From Syncephalis fuscata (Eukaryota > Zoopagomycota > Zoopagomycetes > Zoopagales > Piptocephalidaceae), in contig JAHLTZ010000012.1 in the NCBI GenBank assembly GCA_025786725.1, positions 186,001 to 250,000 on the forward strand: a stretch of DNA of 64,000 nucleotides, written 5' to 3'. Position 1 is the stretch's first letter. Every line of letters starts with the position of its first letter. A model generated the notes under the pieces. It was given only the letters and a program-made list of their open reading frames with translations. It did not search any database and had not been told where the DNA came from. Positions 44,901 to 58,378 of this stretch are shown here, in pieces. Made by a program: the position numbers and the translations under genes.

Positions 44901-45007
44901 GGCCTACTACCACCACTGCTGCTAATGCCAATTTATTGCAGCCATCAACAGCATCGACCAGCGGTAGAAATACACCGTCAAAGCAACAACATACCGGCGT
45001 ATCATAG
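41997..45007 (+). CDS. Twin-finger GATA transcription factor with DUF1752 motif
   Basis: Three exons (41997-44155, 44218-44424, 44485-45007), about 962 residues. The N-terminus carries the fungal nitrogen-GATA (DUF1752) motif: [20 protein letters not shown] and [13 protein letters not shown] long Asn/Ser/Thr/Ala-rich middle with polyAla and polyGln follows, then a KPKPKPK stretch. Two type-IVa GATA fingers come next: [14 protein letters not shown]...CNACG and [14 protein letters not shown]...CNACG, both CX2CX17CX2C, about 60 residues apart, each with a basic tail. Both fingers are split by an intron at the same place, just after CNACGL. DUF1752 suggests an AreA/Gat1/Nit2-type role in nitrogen-source control; two fingers are more typical of siderophore repressors (SreA/Urbs1). 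The regulated pathway is uncertain. Confidence 0.9.
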
Positions 45008-45227
45008 TGTAGACTTTTATTGTTGAGCAACATCATCTAAGCTACATTAACAACACTTAAGATACCAACCTTTATGTTAGATCAAATGATGATTTTGATC
45101 CATGCTGCATTTGTGTTTATTCGCTTCGCTTCACGCTCTGTTCTAGTAGATTGCATGTCTTTTTTTGTTTGTTTGTTTGTTTTTTCTTTTCTATAGTTAG
45201 TTATTTTTTCATTAGCGTAAAAATGTT

Positions 45228-45282
45228 CGCTTTTTATTATTATTATTATTACTATTATTATTACTATTATTATTACTATTCT
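45228..45282 (+). repeat. TTA/ACT trinucleotide microsatellite
   Basis: TTATTATTATTATTACTATT repeated with small changes, downstream of the GATA gene. Confidence 0.85.
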
Positions 45283-45714
45283 TTACTATCAGTGCCATTA
45301 TTAACATTGTTACAACTTTATTTTAAAGATTGTAGCTTAGATGACTAAGCAGCGTATTATACTGGACTGACGTTTACTATAATGTTAGTATTTAATGTGT
45401 ACTAAGATTTGTCTAAATGCTTAAAATATAATGTACTGATCATTAATTATCGCAGTTCAAATATAATAAACTGTATGACACTAACCAAAATAAAATGAGA
45501 CAAGGTTATTGTTTTTTTATTGCTATTAAATAAGATTATTATTTGCAGTAAACATAGCCAATAATAAACAAACTTTATATTGGTTCATTACTAGTGCAGT
45601 ATATCAATTTACATAGCTATTCATATATCCACAACAAACAACTATTTACTTATTGCTTATCATATCAGGATGATAGCAGCATTAATATTAAGCAATCTAT
45701 TAGCTACTTATGGT

Positions 45715-46080
45715 TATTTAAAGGACATATGACTATGTTTAATTATATTTTATTTATTGAACTAACATTCTTTCTAGCAAACATGAAACTAGATGATGGA
45801 TGACATCAGCCATTAAAATATTTATTATCGTAGATTCATTATCCAACACACGTGTATATTTTATTTATTACTACTATTCCACTATACATCCATACTAGTA
45901 TATACTATTGTATCAATGGAGAAGTAACATTGAAGCTATTCAATACAATCATTATGCTGATAATTGTGTCTGTACAGCAGCATAACCTACTACTATTGAG
46001 ATTGCACTTGCTGTTACCAGCACAACTTGTAATAACAATCCATAGCAACAACAAATCATATAAAGAAATTTACAGCATAT
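45715..46080 (+). repeat. dispersed AT-rich repeat R2, member e
   Basis: GACATATGACTATGTTTAAT, GATGGATGACATCAGCCATT and GTAGATTCATTATCCAACAC match the R2 left end. Confidence 0.5.
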
Positions 46081-48013
46081 TCTAAACAGTATAAAGTAAA
46101 GCCAAAAATATACTTGTTATGTTAACAACAATGCCAATATCAATTATTGGAGTAATGAAGGTCAGATTACAAAGAACAATGCAAAGACATAACATAGAAT
46201 ATATAATTATACAGTAGTCAATCAACCATTGATACTATCTATGTAGTATATACGGAGTGTACAAGTATATGTAGTGGATATATGTTATCAAGTGTATTAA
46301 AAGAATAAAAGTTAATTGATCCAACATGTTAGTACATCATAAAACATATCAAAGATGTTGAATAATAAACTTATTAAAACAATGTCATTTAACTCTAAAA
46401 GATTTATTTAAATAAAAACTATTGCTATCATTACGATTACTATTATTATTAACATTATAATTATAGTAAATAACAGTTTTTGGTAATATTTGAATAGTAT
46501 TAAATAGTTGTATGGATTACTTGTAAATTCTTATTATTTCGCCCACTTTTCTTTCTAGCTACTATTTTATTATAACAATGGTAAGTAGAATCTAATAATA
46601 GTATAAAGGAGTGAACTATTGTAATGACGAGTTCATAGTATCATCCTTGTTCTTAGTGTGCCATACGGCATGTAAGATGATGATAACATACTAAAGCGTC
46701 GGTTCTTTACTTTAAGTAAGGCTCTCGGGCAAGATTCCAAACATCTACTGGTTGAGAATCAGAGAGATGACGGGTGCCGGAACAATAGCCACTGTCTTCA
46801 ACTATAAACTATACTATATACTATTAATAACCACTAACGTAATAACTGTTACTAGATTACAAGTACATAATATAACAAGTTACAATATCAACAGTATAAT
46901 AATAAAGATCAACCGTAACATTGATAATAGTACTATTTATTAATCCTATCTATATACAATAGTAATAGTAAAAACCATAATAATGCTTAGTCGTCAATGT
47001 CGTCATTTTCTATCTTGCCACCACTCAATTCGTATCTGACATCATTTTTACCTTTTAATTGTATGATTGGGCCAATCATTACTCTATAGAAATTACACAC
47101 ACACACAAGCCACTCACTCACTTTTTACTTACTTTTATTGATTGCTCTTTAACAAACCCTTGCTTATCTACAAAATAGTGATGAATTTGTAACACATACA
47201 CAAGAGAAAGAAAGAAAAAAGACATCTATTTTTTATATATACATCGTATTTACTCTCTATTACTACTTATTAATAGTGAAGTAATAGTGGTGGTCTATTT
47301 TTTCTATACTATTTTTCATTTTGTCTAATACTGTTACAACTGTTGGTCATCTTTTTCCATTTACTCTCTTCTAACTACAACTATTACAACTGTGCGTCTA
47401 TTACGTCGCTTTCTTTTCCCGTCTATACATCAGTAACAATAATAGTAGTTTACAGTCATTATTGGTGGTGTTTATTCTTGTATACTCGTTTACACTATTG
47501 TTAGTCAATTGCGCGCGTATTTGTATTGCTCCTTACTAGCCGCACTATACCACTGCCACTACTACTATTGCCACTACTACTACTACTACTACTACTCGTT
47601 TCTTTGTATGTCCTTTTTGGCACAACTGTCTACATTTATACGTATATACTAGTCGCTACTGACTTGCCCGAGTCTTCCTTGGTGACAGACTATACCATTG
47701 TGACACCTCAAATCTTTTACAAGTAATTGCAATTGGTTTAATAACCAAGCCTATTCTTTTCTTTTGAATCGCGTAAAGGTACGTGGAATGTGAAAGGGCG
47801 CAAATAGGCCGAAGTTGATGGCAGCCACTATAAGATAGCACTACTAACCGATCGAACTAACATTCTCTTCTATAGTCTATTACTACTACTACTACTATAC
47901 TAGACACTTTGAGTGGATGCCTCTGTGTACAGAATAGACGCTACTATCTTATTGACTTTTAGCGTTACGTGTCACCACAATCTCGTCATCTTGGATTTGT
48001 GGCCTCGACGGCC

Positions 48014-51000
48014 ATGTCCACAAATGAATCCGAGGCTAATCGACGTTTGCAGGCTCAATCCGAGTCTTTGCCTGCAGCGTCTGTATCGGCCACGAGCCGT
48101 GAACCAACCGAGTTGTCTCAACCTATAACCACATCGTCGAATCAACAATCTACACCGCCAGCGTCAATTCCAACGACCACTGCGGCAGCAGCAGCAGCAG
48201 CGGCAAGTGCGGCAGTTGGTATTGCATCGAGTGTTATGACGAGCTCAAGTGTAGCCGCTGCCTCATTTGCCCGCGGTCCTTCTTCCGCACGACTAGGTGG
48301 ATTATTCCGCGTATTTAGACCACGGAAAAGTGCATCTGAAGAAGAAACATGGCGTTCTATGGGCACTGATACTCAACAGGACCTTGCTAATCCAGAAATG
48401 TTATTATCCGCTGAAAATCACGCCGAAAGTGATGGCTATCGTTTATTAATGGCATTTAAACAGGCCAATTCATCAAGTCAACGGGCCCGTGTAGCCAGAA
48501 ATATTGCTACAGTAGTCCGAGAACGCCGTGTCGATCATTTAGAGGCTATTTGGGCCGCTGTATCTGAACTATTAACAGCCAATGAATCTGCCGATGCGCG
48601 CCGTGCCGCATTTGAAGTCATGCTTGCATGTATTCACGGACAGTATACACGACTCGATTTACTACGACCCGAATTCTATCGCACCCTACAAGACTATGAC
48701 CAACAAGAAGATACAGAACTGCGTATTACTGCACTTCGCGCCCTTATTAAAGACGGTAGAGATATTAGTGGGTTTGAGAAAAGCGTTGGCCGAATGCTAC
48801 TTGAATGGCTACGCCAACTATTTGAACGGGCGCAAAGAGCAGCCGCCCAAAGCCTTGACATTTCTCAACTCACCTCTGGCTATAGTGGATCATTATCACG
48901 GTCATCGGGTAGCGGTAATGGCAGTGCACGTCTTTCTGCACTGGCCGGCAGTGCTTCACAACGTGTAGCCGCATCCAGTTCCAGCAATCCATACCATCCA
49001 CAATTCAGTGCTGTGCTTTCACTACTGGTCAATGTAGTTAAATTCAACGCATCCTGTTTTGAAGAACGAGAAACTGCCCGTTTAATTGAAGTTGTTTGTC
49101 GAATATGCGATAAAACACTCTATCCAGAAGATGTTCAAGGCTGTCTAGGATTTATGGATGTCGCTGTACGCTATGCCTATGTACCGCCCGCTGCTTTAAC
49201 CAGCTATGTACGCACACTATGTCGCTGTGTTAATCTAGACCAATTTGCCCGTAATAGTTGGGCTATTATGCGTAACTTACTTAAAAGCCATTGTGCACAC
49301 GGGGCCATTCTTATTCTCTGCTCCATTCTTGAAGATGATCGGCATGCATCGGTAGTGCCTTTATTACGCGGTGCCGTCTTCTTTCTAGGCATGTCCAGTT
49401 GGGGATCACAGCGAGTTGAAACGCTATCACATACGTTTTCACGCGCCCTTAATGCCATGAAACGAGCACTGTCCTACAAACGCGCCAATGTAGATTATGA
49501 AATACTACTGAATATGAATCGACTACTTAAGAAATATGCGGCTAAATTAACAACATTTGAATGGGAAATCTATTTTGATATGCTTGAATATCTAACGCAT
49601 TATGCACTCAATCGTCATAAGAGTGATCAACCTAGTAAACAACACTCACCTATTAATCCAGCTAGTAGCGTTGATAATACGGCCACTAGTCAAGTACCCA
49701 CCGAATTTGTAGATGCTTCTATGGCCACACTCATTGATCAACCGGACGATGAACTGCCATGGATGATTGTAAAAGCATTTGCGCGTATTGTAGCTCGATT
49801 GCAAATTGACTATCAACAACGTGAATTAGCCGGTCCAACCCATCGATTTATTCGTGTACTTGAACGACTACAACCATGTCTTACTGAAGAATCAGCCCTA
49901 CTGCTACTTGATTATTATAGATCACAAGATGCATTCTATCCTGTATCTATCGACTGGTTACAAGCATTGTCAAGTGCTATTAATCGATTCTATCGAGAAG
50001 AGAAACGACCAAAAATACGCGCCCGAATGTTATCTATTGTCGCCGAAGTCTATGAAGGCACTAAAGATATGTATGCCAATCAAGTGGTACCCACTCTATT
50101 GTTACCAATGTTATCCACTACATACAATGAAACAGATGATATAGTGAAACAACAAGCATTACAACTATTATTACTCATTGGCATGGATTGTGATCCACTT
50201 GATCAAATAACAACGCTATCCAATGACATAACAGTGCCAGATACTACAAATACTACAGATATAACAATGGCTAATTACAGGTATTTAAGTGGTATACTTG
50301 AAGCCATTGTAGCCTGTCTATCCTGTACATGTCCATTCCCTAATAGTACACATCATTTCAATGCATCAACATCAAAATCTAAAGTAAATGGCGGTCATAG
50401 TCCAGTGTTAACTCGTTCAACATTACGTGGCGTTCAATCGACAATGAATAGAACTACGTCGTCATCCAGTGGACCCTCCACTTCTGCAACCACGACACAT
50501 ACTGGTGGTGGCAGTCTATTCGGATCGCCTAATGCCACCAATACACCATTTATACCGCGCGTTATTCAATCTAACTGTTATGCCCATTGTGCTGCTCGCT
50601 GTCTAGTTACGCTATTTGATGATACACTCTATCGACCAGATCCCACACCATCTCTAATGATATTTCGCGAAATGACTGAAGCACTGCGTAATGATACACT
50701 CCATGCCGCGACTCGACTCATTCTACTGCATTGTCTATTACGATTAAGAGCCAATCCGGCTGATCATCGTATTTATTTGGTGGACTGTGCCTCAGCTGGT
50801 GTAGATCACACTGAACCACCGTTTACTGTACCATTACTGGCATCATTGGCCGCGGGTCTATCGGCTGAGTCAGCCATACCGGGACATACACGCGCTGGAC
50901 CAGGTCGACGACGGTTAACGATGGATACAGAGCGTATTGGTGGATATACACGTCCTCCACTATCTAGTGATCCTACACAATTGGGCACTAGACGTACAAG

Positions 51001-54000
51001 TGAACCACCACTCCCGCCTATACCATTAAGTAATAGTCTAGGATCACCTTCTGGACTAAGGAATGAAACCATTTCTTCAGTATTAGAAGAAAGTATCAGT
51101 AATACGATTGGTGAATCAATAGATTCAATTCAATGGACACCACCTCGATTAAGCCATGGATTAGTTTCATTCTTGCCTCAAAGCGATAATCATGATAGCA
51201 ATAACATGAATAATAGTAATTATTACACTAAAGATGGACCCCGTGAAGGTATTCACCATCCTCCAACCGATACTACTATTAATTCTACTACTATTAATAC
51301 AACAATAACTAATTCATCTTTAAATCGACAATTATTACCGGTATCTGAATATGTTACCGTATTGATTGATCTATTGACTAGAGAACGTGATTGGACACTT
51401 TATGAATCAGTATTGGGTCAATTTCTTATTCAATTGTGTAGTAAACATTTATTCTGTGGAGCAGTTGAACCATTAGAACAATTCAGATCATTTCTATGTC
51501 AACAAATTCGATCAGGTCGACTTGGTGAAACTGTGGGCAATTTACCAAATAATCTTCGACGGGCTGATGTATTTGTCTATGCCTATCGACTACTAACGGT
51601 GCTTATAAGCTATAAGCGCGTATTTACTAAACAGCAACAAGATGAAATGGTCGTTACTTTCTATACCGGCCTACAACGATGGTCACAAACGGCCCGTGGC
51701 TGTATCCACGCCCTATCCGTTTGTCTTTATGAACTGCCCCTTTCAATGACCAAGATGTTACCGAGTATTGTTGCTCAATTATCGCAGATTATGTCAACTC
51801 AGTCAGTGAGTGCGCATATTCTTGAATTTCTATCTACATTAAGTAGATTGCCACATTTATATGTCAATTTTGTGGAGAATGATTACAAAATGGTATTTGG
51901 TATTGCTCTGCAGTATATCAAGTATAATAATGCTACACTGGCGGCGGGTGAACAACCACGACCTGGTACCGGTCCATTAACGGGTGCCTCTACGGCTGTG
52001 GGACAACACGCCCTGGCTCAATACGTATTAGTACTGGCCTATAATGTTATTACCTTTTGGTTTGTTAGTCTACGATTGGCCGATCGACGTAAATTTGTAT
52101 CATTTATTGTACGTGGTCTACTACTTGCGAATGAACAGCCCGATAGACAGAAAGAAGGCGCCAACTTATCATTGGATGAACAAACGGAAACCTGTCTAGA
52201 TATGTTGGCCCGATACACGTATGCCAATTGTACACCTAGAGCAGAAAAGTCATTTATTAGTGAAGCACTGTTAGACACCAAACAATCTATATCGCGTACA
52301 TGGATTATGGGCAATGCACTTATTACGATTAAAGCAGCTCGATCTTCTGGATGGGCTCAAGTCATGGCCCGTCGACCCAGTGGTGTTGCTTCATTCCTCG
52401 TTAAATTAGAGAATCGACAAAAGGATGAACAACCAGATTTAGTATCGCTACCTGCGCTATTAATGGCTCACTGGGATCCAGATACTTATACAACGCTACT
52501 TGTTGGTGAACAAGATGAAGATAAAGAGACTAAGAAGGATGAAGTGGTGGATAGAGAGTCAACGATGGCCGGTATTAATCTATCTAAACTGAGTCAAATG
52601 GCCCGTCGTAGCGAATTACTAGGTGTAGAACTTGGACTGCGTTCCAGAGCCAATACTGTATCATCGATGACCAGTATTACACCTAAAGAAGAAGGAGAAG
52701 AAGAAGGAGAAGAAGAAGAAGGAGTAGAAGTAGAAGAAGATCATGATGATAGCAATAATAATACAAATACGATTACGCATAGTGACGATGAAGACGAAGA
52801 TGAAGAAGATGATATGTTAAAGGGATTGGGTATTCGAGGTGAACATGGCGACACTTTATTAGTAGATGAAGAGCCAGAACCATCTATTATATCATTAGAA
52901 TCAGATAGTCAAAGTGTTAATAAAGGATTGAATACAGCATCATCACCCACATCACGTAAAGATGCCAGATCAGTGGCAGCACAAGCCGTATTAGGTAGTT
53001 GGCAAAAGAAACAACAACAGCAACAACAACAATCATTAGTAACCACAGATACTGCTGATGACCGTATGATGCATAGTTGGAATGGATCTTATACAGCACC
53101 TTCATCTAGAGCAGGTTCATTAACTGAATCTACCCTAGTACCAACATCCAATATAGGATTAAGAAAGCGATCGGTAGTATCGGCCATTCTAGGCATGCAA
53201 GATACCATTCCTATGTCACTACCACCCACACCGATGCTCTATAATGGATCCAATACCAATATTGCCAACACTAATGGTCAACCAATTCGATCTATGGGTT
53301 CACCAATGATCGGTAATGGTCCTATTAGCAATAGTGCTTCTACTTCTATTTCACGTACAACTAGAAAGGCCGATCCTTATTTAGATCCTGCCTATTTGTT
53401 TATCCAACTATCAAGCTATCCTGACTTAAATGCCACTAATATGCCACTTCCCTTGCCAGATGACGATGCCACCCAACGATCGATTAACATATTGGATCGG
53501 ACACCTGTCGTGGATTTCCATAAAGTAGGGGTTATTTATGTGGCACCTGGTCAATCCACCGAAGAAGCCATTCTTGGTAATCGAGTAGGATCATCGCGTT
53601 ATTCGCGTTTTCTTAATGGATTAGGTGAATTGATTCGACTAAAGAACTGTAAAGATGTTTATACCGGTGGATTGGATACGGAAATGGATCTTGACGGTGC
53701 CTATACGTATTATTGGAAAGAGGCGACAACACAGCTTATATTCCATGTCCCTACACTGATGCCCACTCAATTAGAACGGGATCCACGATCGACGGGCAAG
53801 AAGAGACATATCGGCAATGATTTCGTATCTATTATCTACAATGAATCTGGTCTACCCTATGCTTTTGATACACTACCGAGTCAATTTAACTTTGTACAAA
53901 TCATTATTACCCCACTGATGGATCGTGATTCGGGTGGTCGATCGACACGGGCAGGCCCACTTTGGACGACCGATCCACGCCAGTTAACTTCACCAGAAAC

Positions 54001-54540
54001 GGCGTATTACCGAGTACATACGCAGTGTCGACCTGATATGCCGGATATTAGTCCTATTGAAGAACCAAAAGTGGTTACCCATGCAGTATTGCCTGCTTTT
54101 GTTCGACAAATTGCCCTTCATACAAATATCTATGCCCAAGTATTCTTGCAAAGTAGTTCATCCGGTGGCAGTATAGAGTACATCGCTAATTGGAAAGAGC
54201 GATTACGTCAAATTAAACGAGTAAGAGATAGAGTAGCTACGGCAACAGCAACAGCAACAGCAACAGCTACTACTACTACTACTACTACAGCAACAGCAAC
54301 AGCAACAGCCACAAGTAGTGCATCACAACAACCACCCCACCACATGTATCTGGTAATAATAATAGTAATGGATTGTTACAAGATCCACATTTACAATATC
54401 ATCAACGACAACGTTCTTCATCAATGGAATCATCCATAAATACACCAACTCATGTCAGTCATCTCTATGCCAATAATCAATCAACAGATGAATCTGGTGT
54501 AAGATTAGAACAAGTCATTGATTTTACACGATTTACTTAA
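48014..54540 (+). CDS. TSC2: Tuberin (TSC2), Rheb GTPase-activating protein
   Basis: With hamartin (TSC1), tuberin turns off Rheb and so TORC1. One very long exon gives about 2170 residues, near the upper end for the family. After a low-complexity N-terminus the tuberin helical repeats begin (FRVFRPRKS, ATVVRERRVDHLEAIWAAVS, WEIYFDMLEYLTHYALNRH, ELPWMIVKAFARIVARLQID). There is a middle tuberin domain (ILEFLSTLSRLPHLYVNF). The RapGAP domain includes FHKVGVIYVAPGQSTEEAIL, TGGLDTEMDLDGAYTYYW and KKRHIGNDFVSIIYNESGLP, which carries the catalytic Asn-thumb (HIGND). An Ala/Thr tract follows. The frame as written stops at 54437, but conserved coding continues in another frame to 54540 (GVRLEQVIDFTRFT); one C missing from the C-run near 54332 explains it. 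The start is the first ATG (MSTNESEA). Confidence 0.93.
54239..54312 (+). repeat. coding ACAGCA/ACT microsatellite in TSC2
   Basis: Encodes alternating Ala-Thr then polyThr, just before the C-terminus and next to the frame break. Confidence 0.85.
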
Positions 54541-54705
54541 AAAGTATTGGGAAAAGTAATACAAAAGCCAATCTACGTATCATTATCGTCATTATTATTA
54601 TTGTTATCTTGTCGCTCTTTATTATTTTTGTTTTATTCGTTTGTGTTTGTTTGTATTAGATTCTAAAATAAATGGGCTATTTTATTTTAATATATTTATT
54701 TAATA

Positions 54706-56632
54706 TTATTCATTAGTGAATAATGGAAGGGCAATATGATTCCAATTCTCTGTCCATCGATATTGATGGGCTTTTGTAATATTATTATGCATTCTTTGTA
54801 ATTGATCTTGTTGTTGAGGGAAACCCGTCAATAATGTCTATATTATTACGATTATTAATACAACTATTAATACCGTTAATATAGATGAATTACCTCCAAG
54901 TGATCGGCCAATTCTGTACTAGTGTCAAATAGTAATCCTGTACTATTAGGTAATACCAATTCATCAATACTAGTTCACAGTTAGTATCTATTAGCTAATT
55001 ATTACTAAAGTGTAATTACCAGGCAAATTTAAGAGCACACACAGGTAATCCACAACCAAACATATCGACTACCTTCATTGGCAAGTCAAGACCAGAGGAT
55101 GAAGCGTGTAGCGATATACCAAGATCTGCCGATCCTATACAAATATATTAGCCATTTATTTATTATAATAACGATAATGATGTTTGTACTTACCGAGTAG
55201 ACGGGGATAGTCTTCGATGGTTAACCAGACAGTAGCAATACGTACATGTCTAAGAGGCATGGCTTTTATAATTGCTTCATAATGTTCTTTTAACGGTCCT
55301 TTACCCGTAATCATCATGACTAGTGGGGGTAATTGGGTGGTTGGTGTAGATTTCATATCCACACGTTGATCATAATCACTGATGGCTTCAAGTAATAGGT
55401 CAAAATCTTCATCAGCAGTCCAACTAGTAGCGGTTACTAGTAATGCCGGTCTATTAGATCGTTCAATAGGCGATGATTCAGCATCTGTCATAGTCCATAA
55501 TGTTTTATGTTTCTCATCTTCATCTATCATTAGCGTTGACATCTCTGTATTCGTATTAGAGGGCGCAATAAATAGATTTGATAGTTTTAACCGTAATAAT
55601 AGCTATATTTACTATTAATAACCTATATCTCTATAGTAAATACTTTACCTTATGTTTATCTTCAATACTTAATCGATGGAATTGATCGGGTGCTCTATCA
55701 TATAACGTGTAAATAGGGCCACTATAAATGGTTCATTTAATAATAAGTCTATTTGAATCAACCATACTGCTATAAATCATACCGAATACGCCACTCATTG
55801 CGTAATTTAGTGGCCATGGCTTCAGTAACACATAGATGGGCATAGGCGTGTCCACCAAAGATACGCTCATACCTATATAGATTAGCACATCTATATACAT
55901 TTATAGGTATATGTACTGAATACTATTTACCATTCAGCTAGTCGAACTACGGGATGTTGAGCACCAAGATTCAATCCAAGAATAGTATATCCAAAATTAT
56001 GCCAGTCAATAATAAGACGTGAATAGCGTAGATAGGCAACTAGACGAGCAATAGCAAGTAGTGGAATAGCCGGTGGATTCTATTAAATATAAGCTTTGTT
56101 AATAATAACAATAATAATAATCGATCATATAGTTAAAGACGTGTATTTACTTGAATAAGTATAGTGTTAGGGCGTGGTGTTAGTACTAACATAGTATGTA
56201 TTAGTATGAATATTTGATATAGAATCTTAAATGGTGCATAAAGTAGAAATAGTAACTTTGGTGTACCAGTTGGCAATCGAGGAGGCGATACAAGATAATG
56301 ACATTGAACAAGAGGTGAATCAATAAGTAATTGAAAGGCTGTGCACCTAATAACATTGATATCCATTAGTAACACATATATAATATACAGATGTAGATAT
56401 ATAGATACTTACCAGAATATCCAATGATGTCTACGTGATAGCCATGTCCAATAAGTGAACGCGCGTGATATTGCATACGTGGCGAGTGACCAATATCACC
56501 TAGGACAACTATCATAATTCGCTTTGAATTGTCATGACGAGTATTACGTGCTTTAACTCTTATAGCCTTAACTACTACGACAAACAGTATCAATAGTAGA
56601 AGTAGCAGTAACAATAGTGTAGTTAGTAACAT
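54706..56632 (-). CDS. ALG1: Chitobiosyldiphosphodolichol beta-1,4-mannosyltransferase (Alg1)
   Basis: Adds the first mannose (from GDP-mannose) to GlcNAc2-PP-dolichol on the cytosolic face of the ER. Eight or nine exons. N-terminal membrane anchor ([20 protein letters not shown]), then [20 protein letters not shown], the family hallmark. Next come [56 protein letters not shown] and [15 protein letters not shown]. The glycosyltransferase core has [34 protein letters not shown] and [20 protein letters not shown] followed by [11 protein letters not shown]. Full length for the family. Start codons of ALG1 and the next gene are 108 bp apart and divergent; its stop faces TSC2 at 165 bp. Confidence 0.93.
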
Positions 56633-56740
56633 GATGACTATATTTAATAAACAGAATAAAATGAAAAGACTTTCCTAGTAGATTCATTTCCCTTACTTTT
56701 AACTTTCTATCCACTCCAACTGAAACCATATTGAACAACA

Positions 56741-58364
56741 ATGCAAGATAACCATACTAGCCATAATAATCAGTTTATTACTAAAAGGAAACTAGCTCAA
56801 GCGATAAGTGCATTGGATGAACAGACAACCACAACTATTACGTCTAAGAAGCCGTTAACACTACGTAGTGTTGTGCAATTCGGTGCTAGGTAATAGTTGA
56901 TATAGATATAGATATAGATATAGATATAGATATAGATATATAATATATAATATATTAACAATAAAGTGGTTTATAGTGTATCGTCACCGTTGTCACCAGT
57001 TACTAGAACAATTGGGTCAAGGGAAGAAGAAGGGGCTCTTGGACCGTATCGACCATGGAGTAGAGTTGATCTATTAAAACGACTTGCTTCCTATAAGATA
57101 TCCATTTTATAATAACTATTTAACTACTTGTATTATATTTACATTATATACTTAACCTGGTAATCAATAGTACGTGGCCACTTGGTTTGATAAACCTGAA
57201 GCACTAAGTCCAGTGGTATGTGCCCGCTATGGATGGATTAATGAAAAGGCCGATCTGCTCGCTTGTCCCACATGTCATGGTCGACTTATTGTGGATCTTG
57301 GTAGTGCAGTGGCCGATACATCCGAATACAGTAAGTCAATTAACAATATATATATATATATTCGTTCTATTTAATTAATAGGTAATGGATAGATGAACTG
57401 TTACATAGTTATCAGTTACAGTTATTAACCGCACATAAAACAGTATGTCCATGGCATGAAAGACCCTGTGACAGTAAGTAGGAATGATACAGTCGACGAT
57501 TAATACTAATAGTCATATGTTTAATGTTAGAAACGGTTTATCGATTTCCTATTCAATCACGTTCTATGAATGAATCGGCTCTTAAAGAACGTATAAATAG
57601 CATTGTTCCATTAAGTGATCAATTACCAGTTATTACCGTTGAAGCAGTAAGTATAGTTAGTTACTAACTAGTCACTACTAATAGATTGTATTAAACGCCT
57701 ATTTTATGTAGTTGGTATCCGTTATGCCTTTATTGTTAGAATGGACAGCCACATTGCCGTCTATAGCATCACTGGATACAACACATCAATCAAGTATTGT
57801 AGCATTGGCCATTTATGGATGGAGGGCAGATAATACGATAAAGACATTAACCCTTTGTTGTGATTTATGTTATCAAAAGATAGATCCTCGTTTATACACC
57901 ACACCAATTGAATCTATCGATGAAAGCGATATTGATAATGATGATAGATTATTACAATGTGATCCTTTAAGTGAACATCGATGGTATTGTCCATGGATTC
58001 AAAAGGAAATTAATGCCTCTATATTGAATTCAACAACAACAACATCTGCATCTACATCTACATCTACATCTACAGCTTTAATGACAGGATGGGAATATGT
58101 TGTACGTGATGTATGTACATTAATTAAAGAGAGAAATAATACACAAGCCTCATTAAAACAAGATACAACATCAATTACTGTAAGTGATCATTATTATTGT
58201 TGTTATTAAACAGAGTTAACATTTAATTACTTTATGATTATATTTATTGTTGATCATATGGTTATTGATATGACTAGGCAATGGTATCACCTGCTGATGC
58301 ATTGGCCTATGTACGTGGACTACTTTGTGTGTCATCGGTTAAACGATCACCTGTATTGAAATAA
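56741..58364 (+). CDS. C3HC zinc-finger protein, NIPA/Rsm1 type
   Basis: Family includes animal NIPA (an F-box-like SCF subunit) and fission yeast Rsm1 (mRNA export). Exon 1 starts MQDNHTSHNNQFITKRKLAQ. The next exon gives PYRPWSRVDLLKRLASYK. The C3HC finger is ATWFDKPEALSPVVCARYGW and ADLLACPTCHGRLIVDL, then ELLHSYQLQLLTAHKTVCPW with the His and Cys ligands. The second, Rsm1-type half has LCCDLCYQKIDPRLY and SEHRWYCPWI. The end is ADALAYVRGLLCVSS, in family style. The intron between LASYK and ATWF starts ATATCC and has no GT donor; it is probably a U12-type intron (57098-57173). The stop is 14 bp from the stop of the convergent HEM13 gene. Confidence 0.88.
56898..56945 (+). repeat. GATATA hexanucleotide repeat in the first NIPA intron
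   Basis: About seven GATATA units directly after the first splice donor. Confidence 0.85.
57098..57173 (+). other. probable U12-type (AT-AC) intron in NIPA/Rsm1
   Basis: Starts ATATCCATTT; TACTTAACC is close to the U12 branch site, 15-18 nt before AATAGTAC. Both an AG end (57170) and an AC end (57173) leave the frame open. No GT donor exists between LASYK and the in-frame stop. Confidence 0.65.
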
Positions 58365-58378
58365 AGTGTCGTTTTTTA

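Larger units (their letters stand above)
45008..47968. other. intergenic between the GATA factor and TSC2
   Basis: 3' region of the GATA gene with a TTA/ACT microsatellite (45228-45282), an R2 repeat (45715-46080), and plain AT-rich DNA. From 47.3 kb pyrimidine-rich sequence probably belongs to the TSC2 promoter. A weak minus-strand coding signal near 46987-47225 is discussed under rejected items. Confidence 0.5.

Noticed and set aside
46560-46800. ATG followed at once by GTAAGT, and a WLRIRE stretch reminiscent of ribosomal protein eL39
   Set aside because: An intron right after the ATG is typical of ribosomal genes, but the essential C-terminus is missing and the match is short and broken.
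46987-47225. Minus-strand coding-like signal ending IGPIIQLKGKNDVRYELSGG plus an upstream exon-like stretch
   Set aside because: The C-terminal stretch looks like protein, but splicing the two parts with GT-AG sites leaves the frame off by one and I recognise no family. Could be a small gene hidden by a one-base error; not supported enough to list as CDS.
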